64,000 bases of DNA, taken from positions 186,001-250,000 of the forward strand of contig NZ_JFYN01000041.1 in NCBI RefSeq assembly GCF_000631985.1, given 5' to 3'. The position numbers were made by a program, and so were the translations under genes. Shown piece after piece: positions 36,065-44,334 of the stretch; positions within the stretch are counted from its first letter, which is position 1; every line of letters starts with the position of its first letter. The stretch comes from Pseudomonas sp. RIT288. GTDB taxonomy: Bacteria > Pseudomonadota > Gammaproteobacteria > Pseudomonadales > Pseudomonadaceae. Below the pieces are notes generated by a model. That model was given only the letters and a program-made list of their open reading frames with translations, did no database searches and was not told the DNA's origin.

Positions 36065-36754
36065 ATGTTCCGCCCTACCCTTCGCTTCGCCGGCCTGTGC
36101 GCGGGCCTGATGGTCTCTGCCAGCGCCCTGGCGCTGTCGCTCAGCGACCTCTCGCAACAAGACGCCACCGGCGGCCTCAAGGACGCCCTGACCCAAGGCG
36201 CGCAAATCGCTGTCAAACAACTCGGCACCCCGGGCGGTTTCAGCAACAACCCGGAGGTGAAGATCGAACTGCCGGGCAAACTCGGCAAAGTCGCCGGCAA
36301 GATGAAAGCCTTCGGCATGGGCGCCCAGGTCGACGAACTCGAAACCGCCATGAACAAGGCCGCAGAAAGTGCCGTGACCCAGGCCCAACCGATCCTCGTC
36401 GACGCCGTGAAGAAAATGACCGTGGCCGACGCCAAGGGCATCCTCAGCGGCGGCACCGACTCGGCCACCCAATACCTGGACAAGACCAGCCGCGAACAGA
36501 TCCGCGCCAAGTTCCTGCCCATCGTCAAACAAGCCACCGACAAAGTCGGCGTGGCGCAGAAATACAACGCCTTCGCCGGCCAGGCCGCGACCCTGGGTGT
36601 GGTGGATGCTAAGAGCGCCAACGTCGAAAACTACGTCACCGAACAAGCGCTCAATGGCTTGTTCGAAATGATCGGCAAACAGGAAGAAACCATCCGCAAG
36701 AATCCGGCAGCTGCAGCGACCGGTCTGGCGAAAAAGGTCTTCGAGACTTTGTAA
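36065..36754 (+). CDS. DUF4197 periplasmic protein
   Basis: 229 residues from the ATG at 36065, preceded by CAAGGAAGCTGCC. N-terminal signal peptide (MFRPTLRFAGLCAGLMVSAS ALA). The body is helical and matches the DUF4197 pattern (TGGLKDALTQGAQIAVKQL; IELPGKLGKVAG; VTEQALNGLFEMIGKQEETIRKNP). Role unknown. It follows the YbaY-like lipoprotein after 21 bases, so both are probably co-transcribed; a strong terminator follows. Confidence 0.87.
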   Translation: MFRPTLRFAGLCAGLMVSASALALSLSDLSQQDATGGLKDALTQGAQIAVKQLGTPGGFSNNPEVKIELPGKLGKVAGKMKAFGMGAQVDELETAMNKAAESAVTQAQPILVDAVKKMTVADAKGILSGGTDSATQYLDKTSREQIRAKFLPIVKQATDKVGVAQKYNAFAGQAATLGVVDAKSANVENYVTEQALNGLFEMIGKQEETIRKNPAAAATGLAKKVFETL

Positions 36755-36771
36755 TTTTTGCCGCTGCACAC

Positions 36772-36809
36772 AAAAGCCCGCTGAACCGGTGAAGGTCAGC
36801 GGGCTTTTT
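36772..36809 (+). terminator. Terminator after the DUF4197 gene
   Basis: Stem AAAAGCCCGCTGA / TCAGCGGGCTTTTT around ACCGGTGAAGG, 17 bases after the stop codon, with a T-tract. It works in either direction and could also end the minus-strand remnant at 36818. Confidence 0.9.
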
Positions 36810-36817
36810 GTTGCGTG

Positions 36818-37002
36818 TCAGCCTTGCGGTTCGACCTGATCGAGGACGCGGTTTACCGACAGCCCAGCGAGCGAAATCATCTGTTGAATGCCAAGCAGCT
36901 GACTGCACGTCGGGCCGCTCAGGGTAAACGCCAACTCACTGGCCATGACATTGGCCGAGGCCAGCGTTTCGCAGGCATGGGCCAGACGGGCAACCTGAAA
37001 AC
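36818..37002 (-). pseudogene. C-terminal remnant of a small Pseudomonas protein (DUF6124/DUF3077-like?)
   Basis: The minus strand encodes about 60 residues ending in stop at 36818, including ACETLASANVMASELAF and LGIQQMISLAGLSVNRVLDQ, a helical pattern I associate with the DUF6124/DUF3077 group of small Pseudomonas proteins. Upstream, the reading frame enters the first unit of the 220-bp tandem repeat, where it continues as repeat sequence and finds only an unlikely ATG. This suggests loss of the N-terminal half. Family assignment is tentative. Confidence 0.45.
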
Positions 37003-37006
37003 CTTG

Positions 37007-37880
37007 TGGGAAGGTTCTGGTTTTCTCCCACACCCTTAAACACAACCAGACTCAATGTAGGAGCTGCCGAAGGCTGCGATCTTTTGATCTGACTTTGGAT
37101 TTTTGAAAAGCCAGGGTCAAAAGATCGCAGCCTTCGGCAGCTCCTACAGGAGATTGGGTGTGGTCTGTTGGAGAGTGGTCGCTGTCAGGCCGCCATCGCG
37201 AGCAGGCTGGCTCCCACAAAAGCACTTGGGAAGGTTCTGGTTTTCTCCCACACCCTTAAACACAACCAGACTCAATGTAGGAGCTGCCGAAGGCTGCGAT
37301 CTTTTGATCTGACTTTGGATTTTTGAAAAGCCAGGGTCAAAAGATCGCAGCCTTCGGCAGCTCCTACAGGAGATTGGGTGTGGTCTGTTGGAGAGTGGTC
37401 GCTGTCAGGCCGCCATCGCGAGCAGGCTGGCTCCCACAAAAGCACTTGGGAAGGTTCTGGTTTTCTCCCACACCCTTAAACACAACCAGACTCAATGTAG
37501 GAGCTGCCGAAGGCTGCGATCTTTTGATCTGGCTTTGGATTTTTGAAAAGCCAAGGTCAAAAGATCGCAGCCTTCGGCAGCTCCTACAGGAGATTGGGTG
37601 CGGGCAGTTGGAGAGTGGTCGGCTGTCAGGCCGCCATCGCCAGCAGGCTGGCTCCCACAAAAGCACTTGGGAAGGTTCTGGTTTTCTCTCACACCCTTAA
37701 ACACAACCAGACTCAATGTAGGAGCTGACGAAGTCTGCGATCTTTTGATCTGGCTTTGGATTTTTGAAAAGCCAGGGTCAAAAGATCGCAGCCTTCGGCA
37801 GCTCCTACAGGAGATTGGGTGCGGGCAGTTGGAGGGTGGTCGGCTGTCAGGCCGCCATCGCGAGCAGGCTCACTCCTACA
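37007..37880. repeat. Four tandem ~220-bp units, each with a REP doublet
   Basis: Units start at 37007, 37227, 37447 and 37668 with TGGGAAGGTTCTGGTTTTCT, giving periods of 220, 220 and 221 bases. Each holds an inverted pair GTAGGAGCTGCCGAAGGCTG ... CAGCCTTCGGCAGCTCCTAC (first at 37057-37147) and a lone arm CGCGAGCAGGCTGGCTCCCA of the other REP type. Units 1 and 2 look identical by eye; units 3 and 4 carry scattered changes. A partial fifth copy follows at 37885-37935. No credible gene lies inside. Confidence 0.92.
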
Positions 37881-37884
37881 GTGG

Positions 37885-37935
37885 GATTGGGTGCGGGCAG
37901 TTGGAGAGTGGTCGCTGTCAGGCTGGCTCCTACAG
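37885..37935. repeat. Partial fifth copy of the tandem unit
   Basis: GATTGGGTGCGGGCAGTTGG AGAG... repeats the distal third of the 220-bp unit and ends in GGCTGGCTCCTACAG. It lacks the REP doublet and has lost the GCCGCCATCGCGAGCA segment. Confidence 0.75.
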
Positions 37936-38029
37936 AAGAGCAAAAGCCGAGCGCATGCTCTTCACCACTCAAATGGCCGAGTGTCAGCTCGCCGAAAGCT
38001 CTTGATCTTGCCGTGCCGGCCCCATCGGC

Positions 38030-38325
38030 AGGCTGAGTGGAGGGGCTTATCCGGGGGTGGGAGCGCAGCGACGTTTGGCGCAGCCAAACACATCGAGAGG
38101 AGGTGCAGCGAAGCAAACCGGAGGCGATGCCGCCGGATGAGCCCCGCAACGAAGGAACCCGAGCCACGGCGAGGGCCGTACGCCGGGGCCAAGCCTTTTG
38201 GTTACTTTTCGGCGTCTGGAAAAGTGACTCGCCGTAAGGGCGAAACCGCCAGTGGCACCACCCGAAGCAACGGATATTCACAAAGAACACCCAGAACATG
38301 GTCGGCCCAAAGGCCGCCACGTCCA
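38030..38325. repeat. Dispersed-type Pseudomonas intergenic element downstream of mexK
   Basis: A non-coding stretch with the wording GAGCCACGGCGAGGGCCGTA, GGTTACTTTTCGGCGTCTGG and AAAAGTGACTCGCCGTAAGG, which I recall as recurring between genes in many Pseudomonas genomes. It includes the hairpin GTTACTTTTC / GAAAAGTGAC (38201-38229; one G-T wobble). It ends just before the mexK stop. Function unknown. Only one copy is in this window, so 'dispersed' rests on recollection. Confidence 0.55.
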
Positions 38326-38331
38326 AAACCA

Positions 38332-41300
38332 TCAAGCGTCACGACGCACTCGGAACCAGGCCGCATACAAAGCAGGCAAAAACAAAAGCGTCAAAGCCGT
38401 AGCCACAATCAACCCCCCCATGATCGCCACCGCCATCGGCCCGAAAAACACACTGCGCGACAAAGGAATCATCGCCAGCACCGCCGCCAAAGCCGTCAAC
38501 ACAATCGGCCGAAACCGCCGCACCGTCGCCTCGATAATCGCCTGCCAAGGCTTAAGACCAGAGGCAATATCCTGCTCGATCTGATCCACCAGAATCACCG
38601 AGTTGCGCATGATCATCCCCGACAGTGCAATCGTCCCCAGCATCGCCACAAACCCGAACGGCTGGCGGAACACCATCAGAAACAACACCACCCCGATCAA
38701 CCCCAGCGGCGCCGTCAAAAACACCATCGCCGTGCGCGAGAAACTGCGCAGTTGCACCATCAGCAACGTCAGCACCACCACAATGAACATCGGCACCCCG
38801 GCATTCACCGACTTCTGCCCACGCTCCGAATCTTCCACCGTGCCGCCAACATCCAGCAGATACCCGTCAGGCAATTCGGCACGGATCGGATCCAGCGTCG
38901 GCTCGATCTGCTTCACCAGCGTCGCCGGCTGCTCCTTGCCATAAATGTCAGCCCGCACGGTCACGGTTGGCAGACGATTACGATGCCAGATGACCCCTTC
39001 CTCAAACCCGTACTCCAGCGTGGCAATCTGCGACAGCGCCACACTGCGACCGTTATCGGTCGGCACCGCCAGACTCGGCAGCAACGACAACTCAGTACGC
39101 TCATGCACCGTGCCGCGCAACAGGATCTCGATCAGTTCGTTGTCCTCGCGATACTGGCTGACACTCGAACCGGTCAGCGAACTCTGGAGGAATTTCGCCA
39201 GATTGGCCGTGCTCACACCGAGCGCCCGCGCACGATCCTGATCGATGTTCAGGTACACCACTTTGCTCGGTTCTTCCCAATCCAGGTGCACGTTGACCAC
39301 GTGCGGGTTCTCGCGCACCTTGGCCGCCACTTTGCGCGCCAGCGCACGGACTTCCTCGATGTGTTCACCGGTGACGCGGAACTGCACCGGATAGCCAACC
39401 GGCGGACCGTTTTCCAGACGCGTGACCCGCGAGCGCATGGCCGGGAATTGCTCGTTAAGGGTCTCGATCAACCAGGTACGCAGGGTCTCGCGCTCCTCGA
39501 TGTTTTTCGCCAATACCACAAACTGGGCGAAGCTCGCTGCCGGCAGTTGTTGATCCAGCGGCAGGTAAAAACGCGGCGAACCGGTGCCGACATACGCCAC
39601 ATAATTGTCGATACCGGCGTGATCCTTGAGCATCGCTTCCAGGCGTTTGACCTCGGCCGTGGTGTTGGCCAGCGACGCACCTTCGGCCAGTTTCAGATCG
39701 ACCATCAACTCCAGTCGATTGGAGGCCGGGAAGAACTGCTGCGGCACGAAACGGAACAGCATCACCGAAGCGATGAACAGCCCCACTGTCAGCACAATCA
39801 CGGTTTTGCGGTGCGCCACGCACCACTCCACCAGACGTCGCACCCGTTGATAGAACGGCGTGCCATACGGGTCGGCCTGGCCATCGGTCGTGCCGTGTTT
39901 GGCGGCATGAATCTTCGCCAGATCCGGCAGGAGTTTTTCCCCCAGATACGGCACGAACATCACCGCCGCGACCCATGAGGCGAGCAACGCGATGGTCACC
40001 ACCTGGAAGATCGAACGGGTGTATTCGCCGGTGCCGGACTGCGCGGTGGCAATCGGCAGGAAGCCGGCAGCGGTGATCAGCGTACCGGTAAGCATCGGGA
40101 ACGCGGTGCTGGTCCAGGCGTAGCTCGCGGCCTTGATCCGGTCGAAACCCTGCTCCATTTTGATCGCCATCATTTCCACGGCGATGATCGCGTCGTCCAC
40201 CAGCAAGCCCAGCGCCAGCACCAGCGCACCGAGGGAGATCTTGTGCAGACCGATGCCCAGGTAATACATGCAGGCGAAGGTCATCGCCAGCACCAGCGGA
40301 ATGGTCAGCGCGACGACCATGCCGGTGCGCACGCCGAGAGAAAAGAAGCTCACCAGCAACACGATTGCCAGCGCCTCGACCAGCACCTGGACGAATTCGC
40401 CGACGCCGGTTTTCACCGCGGCGGGCTGGTCGGATACCTTGCGCAATTGCATGCCGGCCGGGAGGTTTTTCTGCAGGCGCGAGAACTCGCCCTCAAGCGC
40501 TTTACCCAGCACCAGAATGTCGCCGCCGTCCTTCATCGCCACCGCAAGACCGATGGCGTCTTCACCCATGAAGCGCATGCGCGGCGCCGGCGGATCGTTG
40601 AAACCGCGATGCACATCGGCGACATCGGAGATGCGGAACGTCCGGTCACCGACCCGGATCGGGAAGTTCTTGATCTCCTCGACCGTCTGAAAATTCCCCG
40701 AGACCCGCAGTTGCACACGCTCGCTGCCGGTTTCGAAGAAGCCGGCGGTGGACACCGCGTTCTGCTCTTCCAGCGCCTGCTGTACCGCCGCCAGTGGCAA
40801 TCCTAACGTCGCCAGTTTTACATTGGACAGTTCGACCCAGATCTTCTCGTCCTGCAAACCGAGCAGATCGACCTTGCCGACATCCTTGACCCGTTGCAGC
40901 TGGATCTGGATACGGTCGGCGTAATCCTTGAGCACCGCGTAGTCGAAACCGTCGCCGGTCAGCGCGTAAATGTTGCCGAAGGTAGTACCGAATTCATCAT
41001 TGAAAAACGGCCCTTGAATCCCCGGCGGCAAGGTCTGGCGAATGTCGCTGACCTTCTTGCGCACCTGATACCACAGGTCAGGGATTTCCTTGGAATGCAT
41101 GGAGTCGCGGGCAATGAAGGTGACCTGCGATTCGCCCGGGCGGGAGAACGATACGATGCGCTCGTACTCGCCGGTTTCCATGAGTTTCTTTTCGATGCGT
41201 TCGGTGACCTGCCGCGAGACCTCCTGCGCAGTCGCTCCCGGCCAGCGGGTCTGGATGACCATGGCCTTGAAGGTGAACGGCGGGTCTTCGCTCTGGCCGA

Positions 41301-41400
41301 GTTTGGTGTAGGACAGCGCGCCGACGACGGCCAGCAAAAGCATCAGAAACAGTACGATCTGGCGATTACGCAGCGCCCATTCGGAAAGGTTGAAGCGCAT
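38332..41400 (-). CDS. mexK: RND efflux transporter, MexK-like
   Basis: Inner-membrane proton-driven drug exporter of the HAE1/AcrB superfamily. 1022 residues, twelve expected membrane helices: one at 12-30, a block at about 335-540, one near 545, and a block at about 865-1010. Two large periplasmic loops lie between. The relay motif LALGLLVDDAIIAVEMM near 400 contains the paired Asp. Lengths and order with the next two genes, and placement after plsB, match PA3676-PA3677-PA3678 (mexK-mexJ-mexL). TriC is the nearest alternative. It follows mexJ after six bases. Confidence 0.82.
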   Translation of the reverse strand: MRFNLSEWALRNRQIVLFLMLLLAVVGALSYTKLGQSEDPPFTFKAMVIQTRWPGATAQEVSRQVTERIEKKLMETGEYERIVSFSRPGESQVTFIARDSMHSKEIPDLWYQVRKKVSDIRQTLPPGIQGPFFNDEFGTTFGNIYALTGDGFDYAVLKDYADRIQIQLQRVKDVGKVDLLGLQDEKIWVELSNVKLATLGLPLAAVQQALEEQNAVSTAGFFETGSERVQLRVSGNFQTVEEIKNFPIRVGDRTFRISDVADVHRGFNDPPAPRMRFMGEDAIGLAVAMKDGGDILVLGKALEGEFSRLQKNLPAGMQLRKVSDQPAAVKTGVGEFVQVLVEALAIVLLVSFFSLGVRTGMVVALTIPLVLAMTFACMYYLGIGLHKISLGALVLALGLLVDDAIIAVEMMAIKMEQGFDRIKAASYAWTSTAFPMLTGTLITAAGFLPIATAQSGTGEYTRSIFQVVTIALLASWVAAVMFVPYLGEKLLPDLAKIHAAKHGTTDGQADPYGTPFYQRVRRLVEWCVAHRKTVIVLTVGLFIASVMLFRFVPQQFFPASNRLELMVDLKLAEGASLANTTAEVKRLEAMLKDHAGIDNYVAYVGTGSPRFYLPLDQQLPAASFAQFVVLAKNIEERETLRTWLIETLNEQFPAMRSRVTRLENGPPVGYPVQFRVTGEHIEEVRALARKVAAKVRENPHVVNVHLDWEEPSKVVYLNIDQDRARALGVSTANLAKFLQSSLTGSSVSQYREDNELIEILLRGTVHERTELSLLPSLAVPTDNGRSVALSQIATLEYGFEEGVIWHRNRLPTVTVRADIYGKEQPATLVKQIEPTLDPIRAELPDGYLLDVGGTVEDSERGQKSVNAGVPMFIVVVLTLLMVQLRSFSRTAMVFLTAPLGLIGVVLFLMVFRQPFGFVAMLGTIALSGMIMRNSVILVDQIEQDIASGLKPWQAIIEATVRRFRPIVLTALAAVLAMIPLSRSVFFGPMAVAIMGGLIVATALTLLFLPALYAAWFRVRRDA

Positions 41401-41406
41401 CGGGAC

Positions 41407-42519
41407 TTACTCCTTGTCCGCCAGATTGACCACACGGTTGGAGCGATCCACTGGACGCACCTGCTGACCTTCAAGCAATACGTGAACACCGGCGGCCACC
41501 ACCCAGTCGCTGGCATTCAGGCCTTCGAGCACCGGCACGCTTTTCTCGCCAAACGGGCCGATGCGCACCGGGGTCTTTTTAAGGGTGTTGTTGGCGCTGA
41601 CGACCCAGACGTAGGTCGCGCCGTTTTCCGCGGTGAGCGCCGAGAGCGGCACCGACAGCGACACGCTTTCTGCCGATTGCACGAAAACCCGGGCGCTCTG
41701 GCCGAGTTCGGCCGGAACCTTGCCGCTGGTGAACGAGATGCGTGCAGCGAAGGTGCGGGATTTCGGATCGGCTGCCGGCGACAGCTCACGAATCTGCCCG
41801 GCGAAGCGCTGGTTCTGCTGGGCCCACAGTTCAACGGTGACTGGCTGGCCGACCTTGAACCGCCCGAAGCTCTGCTCCGGCAGGCTGATCGACACTTCAC
41901 GCTCGCCATCGGTGGCGAGGGTAAACACGGTTTGCCCGGCGGCGACTACCTGCCCGACTTCCACCGAACGCTTGGCCACCACGCCGTCCTGCGGCGCGCG
42001 CAGCACGGCGTAACTGGCCTGGTTAGTCGAGACGTTGAATTCGGCCTTGATCTGCTTGAGGCGTGCTTCGCCGGAGCGGTAGAGATTTTCCGCGTTGTCG
42101 TAGGCCGAACGGCTGACCATCTGCCGCTCCATCAAGGTCTTGTAACGGTCACGCTCGGCGCGCACCAGATTCAGGTTGGCTTCGGCGGCGGCGACCTGTG
42201 CGCGGGTGGCTTCGAGTTGCAGGCGCACGTCCTGCGGATCGAGCTCGGCCAGTGGCTGATCGGCCTTCACCCGCTGGCCTTCCTCGACCAGTCGTCGGCT
42301 GACTTTGCCGCCAATGCGGAACGCCAGATCGGGCTCGTAGCGGGCGCGCACCTCGCCCGGATAACTTTCCATCGCCTGCGCCGAAGGCTCTGGCTGAACC
42401 ACCATAGCCGGTCGCACGCTGACTTGCGTCGCCTCTTCCTGACCGCAGGCTGCCAACAAAAAAGCCAGACTGACTGGCAATGCAAATGGCCACATGAGGT
42501 GCAGTGCATGACGGTACAT
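41407..42519 (-). CDS. mexJ: RND periplasmic adaptor lipoprotein, MexJ-like
   Basis: Membrane-fusion protein linking the RND pump to an outer-membrane channel. 370 residues. N-terminal signal with lipobox (SLAFLLAAC), lipoyl/hairpin/beta-barrel architecture: PGEVRARYEPDLAFRIGGKV near 55, an alpha-hairpin at about 95-165, and the second lipoyl half in VLRAPQDGVVAKRSVEVGQ near 175. No outer-membrane channel gene is present, as for mexJK, whose channel is encoded elsewhere. First gene of the operon, divergent from mexL. Confidence 0.83.
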   Translation of the reverse strand: MYRHALHLMWPFALPVSLAFLLAACGQEEATQVSVRPAMVVQPEPSAQAMESYPGEVRARYEPDLAFRIGGKVSRRLVEEGQRVKADQPLAELDPQDVRLQLEATRAQVAAAEANLNLVRAERDRYKTLMERQMVSRSAYDNAENLYRSGEARLKQIKAEFNVSTNQASYAVLRAPQDGVVAKRSVEVGQVVAAGQTVFTLATDGEREVSISLPEQSFGRFKVGQPVTVELWAQQNQRFAGQIRELSPAADPKSRTFAARISFTSGKVPAELGQSARVFVQSAESVSLSVPLSALTAENGATYVWVVSANNTLKKTPVRIGPFGEKSVPVLEGLNASDWVVAAGVHVLLEGQQVRPVDRSNRVVNLADKE

Positions 42520-42555
42520 GGTGACGGACCTTTCGCTAATGGTGCTTGGAATATT

Positions 42556-42601
42556 TATACTGGTCGGTATGGTATTAATAGCAAACTCACCAGTCCAGTA
42601 T
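42556..42601. promoter_or_regulatory. Candidate MexL operator between mexJ and mexL
   Basis: The 94-base divergent intergenic region contains ATACTGGTCGGTAT (42557-42570), a near-perfect dyad, and CCAGTCCAGTAT (42590-42601), which repeats the half-site CCAGT(AT) in inverted orientation. TetR repressors of RND pumps usually bind such sites over their divergent promoters. The assignment is inferred from symmetry and position. Confidence 0.55.
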
Positions 42602-42613
42602 TAAAAGCGAAGA

Positions 42614-43249
42614 ATGTCGAACAATCTTTCAGCTCCAAACGGCCCGGGCCGTCCGAAGGATCCGGCCAAGCGCCGGGCGATCCTCGACGCGGCGAAAACC
42701 CTGTTTCTGAGTCACGGCTACGCCAACACCAGCATGGACGCGGTCGCCGCCGAGGCTGGCGTGTCGAAACTGACGGTTTACAGCCACTTCAACGACAAGG
42801 AGACGCTGTTCTCCTCCGCCGTGATGGCCAAATGCGAGGAGCAGTTACCGCCGCTGTTCTTCGAATTGCCCGGCGGCACCCCCGTGGAAAATGTGTTGCT
42901 GAACATTGCCCGAGGCTTTCATCAACTGATCAACAGCGACGAGTCGGTGAATCTGCACCGGCTGATGATGGCGCTGGGCACGCAGGATCCGAAGCTGTCA
43001 CAGATTTTCTTCGAGGCCGGCCCCGAACGCATGGTGCAAGGCATGGAGCGGCTGCTGAAACGCATCGACGAAACCGGCGCGCTGAGCATCGACCTGCCGC
43101 GTAATGCGGCCGAGCACTTCTTCTGCCTGATCAAGGGCGCGGGGAATTTTCGCTTGTTGTATTGCTGCGGTGAGCCGCTGAGCGAAGAGGCCTCAGAGAG
43201 TCATGTGCAGGAAGTGGTGGGGTTGTTCATGCGGGCGTATCGGCCCTGA
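42614..43249 (+). CDS. mexL: TetR-family repressor, MexL-like
   Basis: 211 residues. The N-terminal TetR helix-turn-helix (about 19-65) includes AILDAAKTLFLSHGYANTSM and VSKLTVYSHFNDKETLF. The C-terminal ligand/dimer domain resembles the AcrR-type C-terminal region. It is divergent from mexJ and presumably represses both mexJK and itself, as MexL does in P. aeruginosa. Ligand unknown. Confidence 0.85.
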   Translation: MSNNLSAPNGPGRPKDPAKRRAILDAAKTLFLSHGYANTSMDAVAAEAGVSKLTVYSHFNDKETLFSSAVMAKCEEQLPPLFFELPGGTPVENVLLNIARGFHQLINSDESVNLHRLMMALGTQDPKLSQIFFEAGPERMVQGMERLLKRIDETGALSIDLPRNAAEHFFCLIKGAGNFRLLYCCGEPLSEEASESHVQEVVGLFMRAYRP

Positions 43250-43269
43250 TTATGCGGTGTATTGAATGG

Positions 43270-43322
43270 CCCCATCGCGAGCAGGCTCACTTTCACATTT
43301 GAAATGCATTCCAATGTGGGAG
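43270..43322. repeat. Left part of a REP doublet interrupted by an IS110 element
   Basis: CATCGCGAGCAGGCTCACTT ... CCAATGTGGGAG. The second REP arm breaks off after GTGGGAG at 43322 and resumes at 44500 as CGAGCCTGCTCGCGAAGG. Joining the two gives GTGGGAGCGAGCCTGCTCGC, the standard arm seen elsewhere in the window. Confidence 0.88.
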
Positions 43323-43345
43323 ATTCTATGGTTGAGGGGAAGCCC

Positions 43346-44293
43346 TCAACCTGCTTTCGGCTGGTATTCGCTCTGCCCCTTCAGTAGTGCGAATACGACA
43401 CGAGCAAGTTTACGAGCCAGAATCACCAGTGCCTGAGTGGTGCTGAACCCTTTAGCTCGTTGCTCTTCATAAAAGCCTTTCCAGGTCGCCGTTCGGCTGG
43501 CCGACATGGCTGCATTGTGCAAAAGTCGGCGCGCCTCCGGATCACCTCGTTTTGTCAGACTGCGGCGACCGTCCTTCTGTCCCGACTGTGAAACTCGTAA
43601 ATCCATTCCCAAAAAGGCGATGAATGCGTCAGCGTTTTTAAACTCGCCCCGCTGAAACGCCGCGATCAGGCGAGCTCCAGTCAAAAAGCCTATGCCTTCA
43701 ACTTTCATGCAGCGCCTTAGATGGGCAAGTAGACCGGCCTCTTTAAGCTGGTCGTTGATCATCTTCTCGACCAGCACTTCAAGCCTCTGCATTGAGGCTA
43801 TTTGCTCGGCAAAAGCGGCTTTGAGCAGCGGTTCATTTGCCCAGCTCTGTACCAGGCCCACTCGTGCCTGAACCAGCGCGGCGCGCCGGCGGAAAAGGCT
43901 CAAGAGTTGACGATACAGCGGCGATGGTGGAGTCCATGGGTGAAGCTCTTCATATTCATTTTTCAGATAACGGGCGAGCAGCTTTGCATCCAGCGCGTCG
44001 GTTTTGGCGCGAACCTTCACCCCTTTGCGGTAGTGGCTGAGTTCATAGCCACCGACCATGTAAATCGTGCAGCCGGCATCATGGGCCAGATCGGCGAATT
44101 CCAAGTGATAGATATTGGTCGACTCAATCGCTACGTCGACCGGTGCCGGCAAGGCTTTCAGCCATTTCTTGATGGCGGGCTTGTTATTGGGAAGCGTCTC
44201 AAGCAGGTCCAGTTCGGCCTGGTAGATCACCAGTTCATTTTTGGCGACATCCACGCCCACGATTGGCTTGGAAACAGAAACCGACATTGCCAT
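43346..44293 (-). CDS. IS110-family transposase/recombinase
   Basis: 315 residues. The N-terminal RuvC-like DEDD domain shows Asp15 in GVDVAKNE, Glu57 in VAIEST, and Asp99/Asp102 in KTDALDAKLLARYL. A coiled-coil middle (about 125-190) follows. The C-terminal Transposase_20 domain contains VEGIGFLTGARLIA and RVSQSGQKDGRRSLTKRGD, where Ser237 of the QSG motif is the probable nucleophile. Full length with no frameshift, so probably functional. Recombinases of this family act with an element-encoded bridge RNA. Confidence 0.93.
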   Translation of the reverse strand: MAMSVSVSKPIVGVDVAKNELVIYQAELDLLETLPNNKPAIKKWLKALPAPVDVAIESTNIYHLEFADLAHDAGCTIYMVGGYELSHYRKGVKVRAKTDALDAKLLARYLKNEYEELHPWTPPSPLYRQLLSLFRRRAALVQARVGLVQSWANEPLLKAAFAEQIASMQRLEVLVEKMINDQLKEAGLLAHLRRCMKVEGIGFLTGARLIAAFQRGEFKNADAFIAFLGMDLRVSQSGQKDGRRSLTKRGDPEARRLLHNAAMSASRTATWKGFYEEQRAKGFSTTQALVILARKLARVVFALLKGQSEYQPKAG

Positions 44294-44334
44294 TGAACAC
44301 TCCCCGAGATATGGTTTTGAGCACTTGAAGGGCT

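Noticed and set aside
37007..37935. CRISPR array
   Set aside because: The repeat unit is 220 bases with internal palindromes and nearly no unique spacer; no cas genes nearby. It is a tandem REP amplification.
37103..38237. Series of 60-135-codon open frames in the repeat region
   Set aside because: All share the repeat-derived sequence KSQGQKIAAFGSSYRRLG and arise from REP arms read in one frame; no ribosome-binding site or independent start.
37819..39978. 719-codon plus-strand open frame across the intergenic element and mexK
   Set aside because: Mostly antisense to mexK; the first part is non-coding repeat.
38332..42519. Pump as triABC (triclosan exporter)
   Set aside because: triABC has two adaptor genes; here there is one adaptor, a divergent TetR gene and the mexJKL neighbourhood.
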